Positions 23,514-33,765 of a DNA stretch of 64,000 bases are shown here, one piece after another; position 1 is the stretch's first letter, and every line of letters starts with the position of its first letter. A model generated the notes under the pieces. It saw only the letters and a list, made by a program, of their open reading frames with translations, searched no databases and was not told the origin of the DNA. The position numbers were made by a program, and so were the translations under genes. The stretch comes from Emiliania huxleyi CCMP1516. Its lineage: Eukaryota > Haptophyta > Isochrysidales > Noelaerhabdaceae. Where the stretch lies: contig NW_005199353.1 of assembly GCF_000372725.1 (NCBI RefSeq), forward strand, positions 13,034-77,033, written 5' to 3'.

Positions 23514-24116
23514 CTAGCACAGCCCCAGCGCGTGGTGGATAACCTCCTGCAGCACCGCCCGGGCTGCAAACGCCGCGCCGTACGCCATGTCCGGATTCCG
23601 GCCGGGCATGTGATCGCGATGGTCCTGGATGCGGCACATGAGGTATGAGCAGGTCGCAATCCACGCCACGACCTGGTCGGGGTCGCCGCTCAGGCCTTCC
23701 CTAATCTCCTCGGCCCCCGGTTTATTCCCAAGCAGCCTTCGGCACACCTCCCGGAGGCACTGGGAGGCGTAGCCCGCCGCTACCATGGGGCAGCGCCTGA
23801 GCTCAGGCTGCTTTAGCGGGCTGCCAATGATGTTGTGCGTGGGAGAGGGATTGCACACATCGCGAAGCACTGCCTCAAAGTTCTCCATCAGCTTGAAGGC
23901 GGCCTCGTCGCGGAAGATTCTGTCGTGGCCGGCGGCCGCTCCCTGCGCCTCGGCTGCGCAGGGCAGCAGCTGTGCCAGTGCCCACCATGCTGGCTTGCTT
24001 TCAGCCACCGCCCGATCCAATGGCTCGCGCGAGCCCGGGCCGTCGAAGTGGTACTGCGCGCTCGTCGGCTTGAAGAAGTCGTCCATTGCGGGTGGGGACA
24101 GGACTGAGTGTGCCAA
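23514..24116 (-). CDS. Unrecognised 200-residue protein
   Basis: A single open frame whose composition looks coding: mixed hydrophobic/polar, six Cys, little low complexity. I cannot place it in a family. A start at 24116 gives MAHSVLSPPAMDDFFKPTSA; an internal ATG at 24086 (MDDFFKP) is equally plausible. Visible stretches include KLMENFEAVLRDVCNPSP, ASQCLREVCRRLLGNKPGAE and a Tyr/Cys/Met-containing helix (VVAWIATCSYLMCRIQDHRD), so it is probably alpha-helical and soluble. It is divergent to the oxygenase gene at 24718, and element F lies between the two starts. Function unknown. Confidence 0.6.
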   Translation of the reverse strand: MAHSVLSPPAMDDFFKPTSAQYHFDGPGSREPLDRAVAESKPAWWALAQLLPCAAEAQGAAAGHDRIFRDEAAFKLMENFEAVLRDVCNPSPTHNIIGSPLKQPELRRCPMVAAGYASQCLREVCRRLLGNKPGAEEIREGLSGDPDQVVAWIATCSYLMCRIQDHRDHMPGRNPDMAYGAAFAARAVLQEVIHHALGLC

Positions 24117-24232
24117 TGCAGAGTCTGCCTCTTTCGCGCGCGACGGGAGGGGGCCTTTCGCGCCCGGCGGTGCGATGCGAATGAAACGATCGCGAAAAAG
24201 AAAGAAAGCAACCGCAACCCAAAATTCTTTTC

Positions 24233-24673
24233 CTGGAGGACACGATCCCGGCGGAACAGACTAACTGACAAAATCCCGAGTGCTACCGCACGCGCCGCGT
24301 CGCGGCGCGTGCGGTAGGCTTTGTTTGAAGTTAAAAGTCGAATCAGAGCGGTGTCGGCGTTGTCCTCCATTTTCCTCCCCTGGGCCCCCGTCCGGGACCG
24401 CTCCGGGACGCACGCCGGCGAAGCACCATCAAGCTGTTGTACGGCTCCGGCATCGCCTTCCCACGCTTAGCTAGACTGAGAGATCATACGGTCTTCCTCC
24501 GGAGGGCCCCCGGCCGCGGCGCGGTGCGGCGGCGTCACAAATCCGACCACAGAGCACCGGGACGCGGTCCGATCTGAGGTCCAACTAGGCGTATGCATTG
24601 CCCATCCAGGGCTATCACCTGGACCCATCAACAGGCGCCTGCGGCGCCGTGGTCACGAGGTGTTGTTCACACT
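24233..24673 (+). repeat. Dispersed element F, copy 1, with hairpin
   Basis: About 440 bases closely matching the reverse complement of 54426-54953. It begins with GGAGGACACGATCCCGGCG, contains a perfect-stem hairpin near 24283-24318 (CTACCGCACGCGCCGCG against its complement), then AAAGTCGAATCAGAGCGG, and ends with GGGCTATCACCTGGAC and CAACAGGCGCCTGCGGCGCC. It lacks an internal segment of about 75 bases present in the other copy. It sits immediately 5' of the oxygenase start and in sense orientation to it. Confidence 0.85.
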
Positions 24674-24717
24674 TGCCCAAGCATTCATGCAGTTCGGCCC
24701 GACTTCGCTTCCCTTCG

Positions 24718-26272
24718 ATGTGGCTGTGGCCCCCGATGTTGCTTCCGATGCTCGCCGCACTCCGTGGAACGCGCTCAGCGCTCGCTGCACCTCGGGCTTC
24801 CGTCCTGCCTCCCGCAGACTACACGATGGCAGCTCCGGCCACCGTACTACCTCCTGCTGACTACACTGGGGTGGTCACTCCCACTGCTCGGTCGACTGCG
24901 CAGGAAGCCTCGACCGCTGAGCTCCAAGCCTGCGTCTACGCTCACGACTATTCCTGCATCGCAAACGGCCAACCATTCGTGGCTCCGAATTGGCTGAGCG
25001 ACGACCTGCTGACAGCGCTGCGAGCGGATGCGAGAGCCTTGCGCGACGCCGGCTCGTTTGTCGATGCAAATGAGAAGCTCGGAAAGCGGGTCAAGCTGAG
25101 CTTGACGGAGAGGGACTGGTGCGCGCCCGGGGAGGAGGCACCGAGCGAGGCGCGCGCTGTGGCGAGGCGGCTCTTTGACACGTTGTTGGTCGAGCTCGAG
25201 AGGGTGTTGGGCCGCCGCCTGTCCCTGGAGGAGCACGGGGCGCAGGCAAAGTACGCCATCGCGTGCGAGGGGGAGCCGCTAGCCTTCCACGTCGACCAGC
25301 GGCACGAGGCGCTGCAGTCGCACGAGGAGCACCACGGAGACGCGACCCGGCGCACGCTGGCTGCTCTCGAGCGGGACGCGTCGTCCTGACCGCTTGCGGG
25401 ACGTGTGCGGGACGTGTCGTCCCGTAGGCGCAGCCTCGGCTGGCTGCTCTACCTGAGCGACGACGGTTGGGACGAGCCCGGCGGCAGCGGCAGCGGCGGC
25501 ACTCTGCTCACTTACCCCCGGGACGACGCCGTCGGCGAGTGCGGCGTCCACGCGTGCGGAGACCTGCAAGTGGGCTATAGGAGTAGGACTAGGAGTAGCA
25601 GTTGTAGCTGTGGCAGTAGTGGGTGGTAGTAGCGCGGCGTCCACGCGTGCAGAGCACCTGCAGGTGGGCTGGCTCGAGCGAGGGCGCGGCTCGGAGCCCG
25701 TCTTTCTGGACGGGTGGGCGGTGCCGCACGAGATGCGGGGCCGCTCGCTGCAGGAGCTGGCGCGCGAGGCGGCGGCGCACTTCTCGGACGAGGCCTCCCT
25801 CTGGGCGTCCTTGCGCGGGCAGGTCCAGCCCGCGTACCAGCTGTATTGCGCCGGCCCGGACGGGTCGCGCGAGAACGTCTCGCCGGTGTGGGAGCGACCC
25901 GCCGCGCACGAGCGGGTGCCTTCGCTGCGCGAGATGCTCGAGCCGCGCTGGCGCGACGGCTGGAGCAGCACCATCGCGAGCGGGCACCCGAGGCAGCGGA
26001 CGGTGGCGGTGAGCCCGCGCGGCGGCACCCTCGTCGTCTTCGATGCGGTCGCTGTGCCGCACGAGGTGACGGCGGTGCTCGCGGGCGAGCGGCTCGCCCT
26101 CTTCGGCTTCATCGCAGGGGAGAGGCCGGTGCCGCACGGCTGGCGCACAGAGCCGGGGCGGGCGGCGCGGCGCAACTTGCCTCCGTCGTGGCGGCCGGAG
26201 GAGTCGCAGGGCGAGTGGTACCACGAGGGGTGGGCACGCGACTTCCATCACCACTTTCGGTACACCAGGTGA
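24718..26272 (+). CDS. 2-oxoglutarate/Fe(II) oxygenase, prolyl 4-hydroxylase-like
   Basis: Exons 24718-25349, 25428-25569 and 25664-26272 give 460 residues in consistent frame. Intron 1 is GC-AG (78 bp), intron 2 GT-AG (94 bp); each is bounded by copies of the adjoining exon sequence. The double-stranded beta-helix motifs are visible. The iron ligands are His191-x-Asp193 (LAFHVDQR) and the distal His in VVFDAVAVPHEV; the 2OG-binding basic residue is probably the Arg in AGERLALFGF. The family strand YLSDDGWDEPGGSGSGGTLL is completed by splicing. The C-terminal segment is Trp/His-rich. Prolyl 4-hydroxylases modify Pro-rich secreted proteins, which are plentiful in this window, so a wall-protein modifying role is possible but inferred. 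The N-terminus has a hydrophobic run (MWLWPPMLLPMLAAL), perhaps a signal anchor. The start is uncertain, since the frame is open further upstream into element F. Confidence 0.78.
25541..25670. repeat. Direct repeat bounding intron 2 of the oxygenase gene
   Basis: The 36 bases at 25541-25576 and 37 bases at 25634-25670 are nearly identical (GCGGCGTCCACGCGTGC, then GAGCACCTGCAGGTGGGCT in the second copy). The donor GT lies in the first copy and the acceptor AG in the second. The copies are offset by 94 bases at the splice sites, exactly the intron length. Confidence 0.9.
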
Positions 26273-26379
26273 GGAGAGAGAGTGTCACGCCGTGGCGGCG
26301 GGGCTGTAAAAATAAAGCGCTCCAATGGCCGCTCGATGGGGCTCTGTTTCTTTTGATGTGTCCGTTTTATTCATTTACG

Positions 26380-27261
26380 TCAGATGCGCTGCTGCACGAA
26401 ATACTGGCCGTCGAAGGTCAGGTGGCAGCGCAGCGTGTCGTCGAGGTACAGCATGGTGAAGCCCGCGCCGCGATCGGAGAGCTCGGCCTTGCCGCGGGAG
26501 GCGCGGCGCGCGAGGGCGCGCAGCAGCCAGCTCGGCGGCAGCGGGAGGACGAGCGCGCGCAGCCAGCGCGAGCGGCGCAGCAGCTTGACGCGGCGAAAGT
26601 AGAGCTGCACCTCGTTGTCCGAGAGCGCCTTGCCCTTGACGACCACGCGGAAACCGCGCAGCTTGCTGTCGGGCGCGTCAAAGTCAACGCAATTCACAAA
26701 GTAGCCCTTCTCGCCGTCAATCTCCTGGTAGGTCGTCGCACTGCCCTTGTCCTTGGACGGGCGAAAAGTGGCGTCGGCGCCCGTCGTGAAGAGCAGCTTC
26801 CACCGGCCAGTGAGCGGGCTCTCGCCACCAGGCGTGCGCCATCCGTCAAAAGGCGCGGCTGTCGGGTTGGACTCCGCCAGCTCCTCGATCAGGTCGACGG
26901 TGGCGTTGCGGAGCGCGGCGAGCGCCACGCTGCTGGCAGAGACGTCGATGTTGGCAATCTCCTCGGCTTGCAGCGGCGAGGTTGGCCCCTCAGCACCGGC
27001 CGCCGCGTCAGCGGCCCACTGCTCCTCCTGCGCGGCTTTGAAAGCCTCGCACGAGGTCACGAGCCGGGCCTATTGGGAAGGACCCGAGAAGGCTCAGGCT
27101 GAGAGGCTGTGCAGCTGCGAGCTTGTCGTGCGGGCCTTCAGGTCCTCGGCCGTGCTCGCAGCGGCGACTGCAGCGCGCGGAGCCGCGGCAGGCAGTGCTC
27201 GGTGTGGTACGGCTGGCACGGCACGCCAGGAGAGTAGCACGGGTGCGACGATGGAGAGCAT
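26380..27261 (-). CDS. Plastid-lipid-associated protein (PAP/fibrillin family)
   Basis: Exons 27261-27136 and 27069-26380 (66-bp GC-AG intron 27135-27070) give 271 residues. Joining produces AEDLKARLVTSCEAFKAAQE, a smooth helix, which supports the GC donor. The N-terminus (MLSIVAPVLLSWRAVPAVPH) plus an Ala/Pro/Arg stretch looks like a bipartite plastid-targeting leader of a secondary plastid. The mature part has the fibrillin features: VDLIEELAESNPTAAPFDGW, LTGRWKLLFTTGADATF, and a C-terminal strand pair ending FTMLYLDDTLRCHLTFDGQY. Fibrillins bind lipids and quinones in plastoglobules and thylakoids. A Leu/Arg-rich insertion (residues about 200-235) breaks the usual beta barrel. Confidence 0.85.
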
Positions 27262-27332
27262 CGTGAAAACTGTGGGCGGTGCAGTCTGGTTTGTGGAGTA
27301 GCCGCAGGGAGTCCAGGGCACCCAGAGGCCCC

Positions 27333-27532
27333 GTTTTCTTTTTTGTGGCTATTCTTTTTCTGTTTTTCTAGGTGTTCGTTCGGCTGGAATCCTGAGGGCC
27401 TTGTGGCCGGAAAGGTCCCAGTCTGGTTTGTTGGGCGCCCGCTTTTTTTATTTGTGGCTAAATTCTTTTTCTGTTTTTCTCGGTGTAGTTCGGCTGGAAT
27501 CCTGAGGGCCTTGTGGCCGGAAAGGTATCCCA
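27333..27532. repeat. Tandem duplication of about 110 bp
   Basis: Two copies of a block with a T-rich start (CTTTTTCTGTTTTTCT) and the end GGAATCCTGAGGGCCTTGTG. They lie in the short space between two minus-strand genes and are pyrimidine-rich on the plus strand, so purine-rich in the direction of those genes. Confidence 0.8.
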
Positions 27533-27583
27533 TGGGGAATGCGCCCGATCGGTCCTCGCGCGCGCCAACACTCACCCACAGCC

Positions 27584-28408
27584 TCACACGGCGATTTCAA
27601 AGAGCTCGAACCGCGTGCTACCCACGCGCACCGCCTGAGGCGCCTCGAGACGGCTGGCGCCGCGCGGGAGCGCACACGTCTCCGCCCCGCGCAAAGGCCC
27701 GTCGCCACTATCGCCACCGCCGCCCCCACCGCTGTCGGTGCCGCCGCTGCCGGCGCGGCGAATCATGTCGCCGAGCGTCCTGCCCTCGTCGGCGGGCTGC
27801 ACCGACGCGAGGATCGTCCACCCCTCCGCCGCCTCGAGCAGCTCGCCCGCGCCGCCCGCGCCGCCCGCGCCGCCCGCGCTGCCCGCGTGCCCGTGGCCCG
27901 CCTGAACCTCCTCGTGCACCAGCCTACGGAGAGACGCCGTGGACGCGTCGTGGACACGTCGTGGACACGTCGTGGACGTGTCCCGTCTGCCCTCGGCCGC
28001 GCGCGCCAGTGGGCGAGCTCGAGGTCGCCCTGGCCGACGGCGGCATCTACCGCCGCAGCGCGGCTGCTGCACGGGGTGTCCTGCCCCAAGCACGCCTCCC
28101 TCCACGCCGCCGCAACCCTCGATCGCATCGCGTCCGCCGCCTCTCCGACAGCACGGCTCGCGTATGCGAAGCGGCCGCCGCAAGCGACCACAATCAGGTC
28201 GCGCGCCGCGCTGGCGGCGGAAGCGGCGCCGCCGTCACCGCCGTCCGACGGCAGCGAGCGCATCGCGAGCACGCAGGGTGGGTCGGCCGAGGCGGGACGG
28301 GGAAGGCGCCGCCAGACCTCGTGGTAGTACGGGCCTCCGGCGCCGTCGCGCGCAAACGAGTCCTCGCGCCACTCCTCCACGCCCTCCGCAGCGCCGCCGA
28401 GCTGCCCC

Positions 28409-28442
<34 letters not shown>

Positions 28443-28691
28443 TGTCGCCGCCGTTGTCACCGCCGTTGTCGCCGCCGTTGTCGCCGCCGTTGTCGCCGCC
28501 GTTGCCGCCGAGGGGCGTGACCGTCCAACGGTTTGGCCGCGGCCGTCCTGCGCCGAGAAAGTTCCAGTCGACCGCGTGGTGGCGCGTGCACGCGACGGCT
28601 GCGACGGCGGCACCGCCCGGGCCGAACGCGCCTTGCACCTAGCGGTATATGTCCCTGTGCATGGTGCTGGGAAGGGAGGAGGGAGGAGAGG

Positions 28692-28734
<43 letters not shown>

Positions 28735-29380
28735 GAGAGAGAGAGAGAGGAAGAGAGGGAGAACACCTCGGCCAGCCGCGCGTACCCAGCAAAGCCGTGC
28801 TGCCGGGCCAGCAGCCTCAGCCGCTCCTCCTCCCTCTCACCTACCAGACATGCCCGGAAACGGTCTCGGAAGCGTCGGCTCCTCAGCTTCGGCCAGTGTC
28901 CCACTCGCTCGCGCCAAGCGCATCGAGCAGGGCGTTGCGCGCGATGGGGATGCGGATGTCGACAAAGAGGGAGGGCGTCACCAGGTTGACGCACGCCTCG
29001 CTCGCGTCCGATGACTCCTCGCCGCCGCCCGCGAAGAGCGGCCGTGACCAGCCGCCAGTCAGCCACGGGAGCGCCGGCCCGCCGCCGCCGCCGCTCGCGT
29101 CTCGCGGCGGGCCCCATCGCCAGGCACGGAACGTGTCGTGCGTCGATCCCGCCTCCAAGTGGTGGTGCGGGAGCTGCGCCTGCTCAAACGCGTATCCACG
29201 GGCAGCGGTGTAGAGCGACTCGGCGACCCCACCGCCCGTCAAGATGCGCCCCTGCTTCGCGCTCCAGTCTAGCGCTGCAGATAGGTCCTCCTGGACGAAG
29301 TCATGCACCCGAGCCGTAGACAGGCTCTCGGCGCGCATCGCGAGCGGCGACGCGAGCCGACGGTACCTGAGTACTGCCAT
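27584..29380 (-). CDS. Unrecognised protein, four exons
   Basis: Exons 29380-28915, 28840-28767, 28638-28007 and 27923-27584 give 503 residues. Introns 1 and 3 need GC donors and intron 2 is GT-AG; all phases agree. I do not recognise the family. Conserved-looking blocks are VHDFVQEDLSAALDWSAKQG, AGSTHDTFRAWRWGPPRDAS, NLVTPSLFVDIRIPIARNAL, LLARQHGFAGYARLAEVQGA, TRHHAVDWNFLGAGRPRPNR, EVWRRLP and ARDLIVVACGGRFAYASRAV. The Trp/Arg/His-rich pattern suggests a lipocalin-like or enzyme fold, not secreted. A GGDNGG repeat and Gly runs (about residues 210-230) are in-frame simple repeats. Intron 2 contains a GA tract and intron 3 a four-fold GACGTGTCCAC repeat. The gene model is good; function is unknown. 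Confidence 0.62.
28690..28760. repeat. GA/TC microsatellite
   Basis: A GAGAGAGA tract inside intron 2 of the unrecognised minus-strand gene. Confidence 0.95.
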
Positions 29381-29658
29381 GTTTGCTGCATCAACAGGCA
29401 GGCGCCTCCGTTTCGTTCACGTGTGTCCTCTTTCACAAGATGCCTCGCTCTGCAGGCACCGATGGTCCCCCGGGGGGGCTCAGTTGAAGATCGGTGATCA
29501 ACAGGGGTGCAACTGAGCTGCAACTTGAGCTAGAACTGAGAGGCTGCAACTCAGGGATGAAAGTACTGCAAGCCAAGTTTGATTGCTGCTGCAACCCTGA
29601 TTTCTAACTCTGACTCCAATGGGTCTACCTGGTACGTCTCTGCTGTGTTAGGATCATC

Positions 29659-29890
29659 AGAGGTGTCGAGCGGTGTCGAGCGGTGTCGAGCGGTGTCGAG
29701 CGGTGTCGAGGGGTGTCGAGGGGTGTCGAGGGGTGTCGAGGTGTCGAGTTTGGCACCTTGACACGGACGAGCTTGGTCCCAGCCTAGATGGTGTCGAGGG
29801 GTGTCGAGGGGTGTCGAGTTGGTCGAGTTGGCATGGGGTGTCGAGGTGTCGAGTCAGTGTCGAGGTTTGGTGTCGAGGTGTCGAGGCCAG
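29659..29890. repeat. 10-bp minisatellite (GTGTCGAGNG)
   Basis: About nine near-perfect tandem copies of GTGTCGAGCG or GTGTCGAGGG, then looser copies interspersed with unique sequence to about 29890. Confidence 0.9.
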
Positions 29891-30239
29891 GGCTCAGCCT
29901 CCTCCTCGGGCGGCCGCTCCAAGGTCCAAGCACATCCTCACTCCAAGTTGACGGGTCGGCACCGCGGGCCGCGCGAAGCTGTCGCGCAGGGCTCGGCGCG
30001 GGCGCTGTGGGCGAGCCTGCAGCAGCAGCAAGCGTGTGTGGTGCCGGGCGCTTGAGCGTATAGAGTAGCACCTACCCTTGAGCCTTGGTCATGCTCGCTG
30101 CTTCCACCCCTCCCCGCCCTAGCTGGTCAGCGCCGTTCGTGGAGGGCTAGGCGCTCCGGCATTCTGTGCCGCCAAGCCAGGGGTCCGACGGGTGTCTTGT
30201 GGTTCTTGCCCAAAAATGCGGATGGTTTTTGCCCATGCA

Positions 30240-30515
30240 CATTTTTTGCATGTTTGCATATGTTGCATTCACACATATCATGGCAGTTGAACGCATTTAT
30301 AGTGCATTCAAGACTGCATTCTTCATTTTCTGCATTGTTTTCGAGAGGCAACTGCATTTCAGCTCTGCATATGCATTTTTTTGCATTCGGTGGGCAACTG
30401 CATTTCAGCTGCATATGCATTTTCTGCATTCTTTGCATTCGGTGGGCAACTGCATTTCAGCTGCATATGCTTTTTCTGCATTCTTTGCATTCGGCGGGAA
30501 ACTGCATTTAGTTGC
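30240..30515. repeat. TGCATT-rich tandem array, unit about 40-50 bp
   Basis: Four imperfect copies of a unit containing GGGCAACTGCATTTCAGCT and GCATATGCATTTT. A/T-rich in a GC-rich genome. Dyad-symmetric ATGCAT occurs repeatedly. Confidence 0.85.
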
Positions 30516-30959
30516 ATGGATTCACTGACACACGGCCTCCATTGCGTGTGCACCTAATCCTCCAAAAAGACAATGATGTCCCTCCCAGGGCGGTGCTGGC
30601 TGTCGGTCGACTACAATCTCGTTCTCCGTGCGCAAGTAAGCAACCGCAGCGCGAACATCAGTGCGGGTCAAGTGCCTGTTCGCCGAGCTGACAGTGCAAA
30701 ATAAGTCGTCAAAGGAGCACCTGAGCTCCCCCTCTTCCCCATCTCCCCAGCCCCCTCCCCGACCGCGCGGACAAGAGCAACGACGGCGGCGAGGTCAGAG
30801 TGGTCAGCAGCAGATGAGGGACCGGACGAAGTGCTGCTCGCGGTGGGTGCCGGTCGCGGGGGGCGCCGGGGGGGGGCGCTAACAGACCTCTTGCGCCCGC
30901 CTAGCCAACAAATCCCTGGGACCCGGTCGTGTGGGTGGATCCTGCGCAGCCTCCCCCCA

Positions 30960-31085
30960 CCGTGTCGCGATGCGCTCCCCGCTCCCGTCCCCTAGCCTTG
31001 CTTGTGTCCCTGATCGTCCTTCCAAGATCCTGCTCGTGCAGGCGGGGACTCTGTCCCCTTCTCCCACCCCTCTTTGGCGTGTCCG
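30960..31085 (+). repeat. Dispersed element D, copy 2
   Basis: Same order of blocks as 23140-23280: GCGCTCCCCGCTCCCGTCCC, then AGATCCTGCTCGTGCAGG, then GGGGACTCTGTCC. Confidence 0.6.
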
Positions 31086-31671
31086 ATTTTATTTGTTGTG
31101 GAGCTCTATGGACCTGGTGCCCCCCCCCCCCCCTTCCCTGCTTAGGACTTAAGGTCCCTCGGGCCAGTTTCGGGCGGGCAAACCCTGCCCGGCCCCTAGA
31201 ACCCCAGGTAAGGCCCAGGTGTGGCCTAGGGCATCAGAAGGGACCAAGACTAGAGGCGTCCAGTCTGAGCCATAGAGCCCATGTCTTTGCCCCCGAAGGT
31301 CGCGTTCAAATGCCCGGAACCGTGACGTTACAGTGGTGTCCGGTCGGCGCGATCACCGAGCTGTGACGCTCAGGGAAGCCGGTTGAGGTACTGGTTTCTT
31401 TGCCCAGGGCTTGCCTACGGCCCGTGCTGGATCAGCTGAGCAAGGTTTGGGGAGAATCCCCCGGACAGATCTTCAGATATTTTGACGGATGACCAAAATC
31501 ACCCCGTTTTTGCCCATTGACGGGAGAGGGGTGTGAGCTTCGACGGCATTTGCATTCGGAAAAGAAGAAAAGCGCGGGGCAACAGGAAAAGAGCCACAAA
31601 CACTAAAGCAGAAAAACCTAACAACAGAAAAAAATGTTTCTCGCTGCGCAGCTTCAAGCTCGCGCGAGCGA

Positions 31672-32409
31672 TGGACCGCATTGGCCTCCGTTGTATCACG
31701 ATGCAGCAGCCGTATGCCGCGGCGATGGCTGCCGGCGAGGGGCTATACACGCGGCGCGGCAAGGCCACCGCCTTTCCAGACGGCGGGGAGTGGGTCGCGG
31801 TGCACTGCGGCCAGAACGACGAGCACCTCAAGAACGCCGCCACCATGGCACGAATCCGCGAGGCGTGAAACCGGCTGCCCGAGCGATTCGGATCTGAGAG
31901 CGCAGCAGCGCTGCCTGCTCGGCGTGGTGCACATGGTCGATGGGAACGTCGCGGCTGCGGCGGCGGCCAAGGCGGACGCCTTTTTAGCGAACTACGACTG
32001 CTCCAAGCCGGTTGCCTGGCGTGCAGACGCGGCTCGCGCGTGCGCCCGCCCTTTGCCCTACCCAAAGGGCAACCTCCAGGTGTGGCACCTGACGCGCAGC
32101 GGCTTTGCTGCGGGCGAGGACACGGCGGCGATCCTCGAGCTCGCAAACTCACCGAAGAAGCAGGCGGAGGGAGCTGTGAAGGCGGAGCCGACGGTGAAGG
32201 TGGAGCCGAAGGTGGAGGCGAGTGAGGCTGCGCCGAGGAAGGGGAAGAAGCGGTCCGCCGCGGCCAGCGATGATGACGCAAAGCCCAAGCTCAAGCGGGA
32301 GCTTGCGGGCCTCGGGCCGGTCGAGCAGTTTCGGCCGACGCATCGCGGGCCGACGGTGACGGCGAGGAAGAGCTCCGGCCCGCCCGCGCCGCGGAAGAGG
32401 CTGGACTAG
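31672..32409 (+). CDS. ASCH/PUA-like domain protein with a frameshift
   Basis: Probable RNA- or nucleotide-binding ASCH-type protein. Residues 1-65 (GLRCITMQQPYAAAMAAGEG...GEWVAVHCGQNDEHLKNAA) and 66-150 (CPSDSDLRAQQRCLLGVVHM...YPKGNLQVWHL) together form one ASCH-like beta barrel. They are in different frames, switching near 31866: the first frame hits TGA after ARIREA, and the second resumes one base later. No intron could fit, so a one-base error or a real mutation is likely. The C-terminal 90 residues are Lys/Glu/Ala-rich with nuclear-localisation-like clusters (PRKGKKR, PAPRKR), suggesting a nuclear protein. Whether the gene is intact is the open question. Confidence 0.65.
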   Translation, partial: WTALASVVSRCSSRMPRRWLPARGYTRGAARPPPFQTAGSGSRCTAARTTSTSRTPPPWHESARRETGCPSDSDLRAQQRCLLGVVHMVDGNVAAAAAAKADAFLANYDCSKPVAWRADAARACARPLPYPKGNLQVWHLTRSGFAAGEDTAAILELANSPKKQAEGAVKAEPTVKVEPKVEASEAAPRKGKKRSAAASDDDAKPKLKRELAGLGPVEQFRPTHRGPTVTARKSSGPPAPRKRLD

Positions 32410-32630
32410 AGTACAGCCGTACGAGGCGGTGGGTGCCAACGCTTTTTGTTTTCAGAAAGACACAAAGGTCAAAGCGGAAAAGAAATTTTTTCTGCCTGCC
32501 ACAAAGAATCCTGCACAAAGATCGGAAGTCAGGCTCTGCCACGCCGTTTCCTTTCTTCGCTGGAGTACCAGGGTAGTCGCCCGCCGTCTCAACCGGCGTC
32601 TCAGAGGACGACCTCTCGCGTTGCTACCTC

Positions 32631-33741
32631 ATGGCTGGGTGCTCCCGAGGCATCATCGGCAGCGTGCACAAACCGGGCTCGCAGGCGCTCCTGGCCAGCG
32701 TCTGCTGCCCGGCAGAGTGCAATCGGTGCGGCGGCGTCAACTGCTGGCAGCAGCCGGGCGGCATCGACTGCTGCGCGCGGCACCTGTACGACTCTGGCGT
32801 GCGGTGCAGCGACAGCGAGATGACCTCGTGCATCCTGCCCAAGGCGCCCTCGGAGCAGGAGCCTCCTGCCGTCGATCGCCAGCGAGGCTGCCACGACGAG
32901 TGGGCCGTCGCTTTTCCGCGCGAGGCTGGAGACTGGCAGGCGCGCTCCTGCCGCTATAAGGTGGAGTGGAAGCAATGCGGCCAGTTCTACTCGCACTGCC
33001 AGTGCTCCTGCGGCTACTGCCAGCCGCTCAAGGGTCGGCAGTGCCACAGCTCGCCCGCAGCCGCCGCCCTACCCACGTCCTCGTCGCTGCCACCGCCGCC
33101 GCCGCCGCCGCCACCTCCACTTCCACCGCCGCCGCCGCCTCGGCCTCGCCGGTCGTCGCGTCCACGCGCTTCGCCGCCGCCGCCGCCGCCGCCGCTCGTC
33201 GCAGTCTCTCCCCCGCCGCCCTCGCCAGACCCCTCTCATCGAGGCCCGCCCTCAGGACTTCCGGGTGAGGCGGCGCCGCCACCGCCCCCGCTGGGCGGGG
33301 CGCCGCCGGACGCCGCCGGCCCCGAGCGGCCTCTGTGGCCCGCGGCTGTCGCCCTCTCGGCGGCGCTGCCCGGCGACTTGCCCGCCGAGCTGGTCGAGCG
33401 CCTCCTCGCCGCTCTGCTGCTCGGCTCGTCGCTCGCCGCGCTGATGGTGGCGGTGCGCTCGCACCCCTCGCCGCCACCCCTCGCGGTCATCCCCAGCCCT
33501 GACCAATCACCCTCGCTGACTCACACACTCTCGCTGTAACGCTCACCCTGGCTGTGACCCTCACCCTCACCCTCACACACCTCTCTGCCCCTGCCTTGCC
33601 CCTCACCCTGCCCCTACCTCTCTGCCCCTGCCTTGCCCCTCACCCTGCCCCTGCCCCTCGCCCCAGGCGTGCGCGGCCTGCAGCTCTCGCTTTGGCGCGC
33701 GTCGGAGGCGGGGACGCACGAGACGGCTCGGCTTTGACTAG
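32631..33741 (+). CDS. Cys-rich, Pro-rich single-pass membrane protein
   Basis: Exons 32631-33452 and 33667-33741 (GT-AG intron) give 298 residues. The N-terminal half has a module seen widely in algal surface proteins (ASVCCPAECNRCGGVNC, PGGIDCCARHLYDSG, MTSCILP) followed by a second Cys-rich region (CRYKVEWKQCGQFYSHCQCS). A Pro/Ala-rich stalk follows, then one membrane helix (ERLLAALLLGSSLAALMVA). Splicing adds a short basic tail (CSSRFGARRRRGRTRRLGFD). This is type I surface-protein topology. The ATG at 32631 lacks a signal peptide and the frame is open upstream (EDDLSRCYL), so a first exon with the signal may be missing. Likely a cell-surface or wall component; partner unknown. Confidence 0.6.
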
Positions 33742-33765
33742 TGACTGATGCCCCCACCAGGCCGG

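Larger units (their letters stand above)
29381..31671. other. Long intergenic region rich in tandem repeats
   Basis: No gene is supported. Contents in order: a 10-bp minisatellite (29659-29890), a TGCATT-rich array (30240-30515), element D copy 2 (30960-31085), and an A-rich purine stretch (31555-31635) just before the next gene, similar in composition to element A but without its core. Confidence 0.6.

Noticed and set aside
30240..30515. Possible CRISPR-like array
   Set aside because: Repeats are imperfect, spacers are not distinct, there are no cas genes, and the context is eukaryotic.
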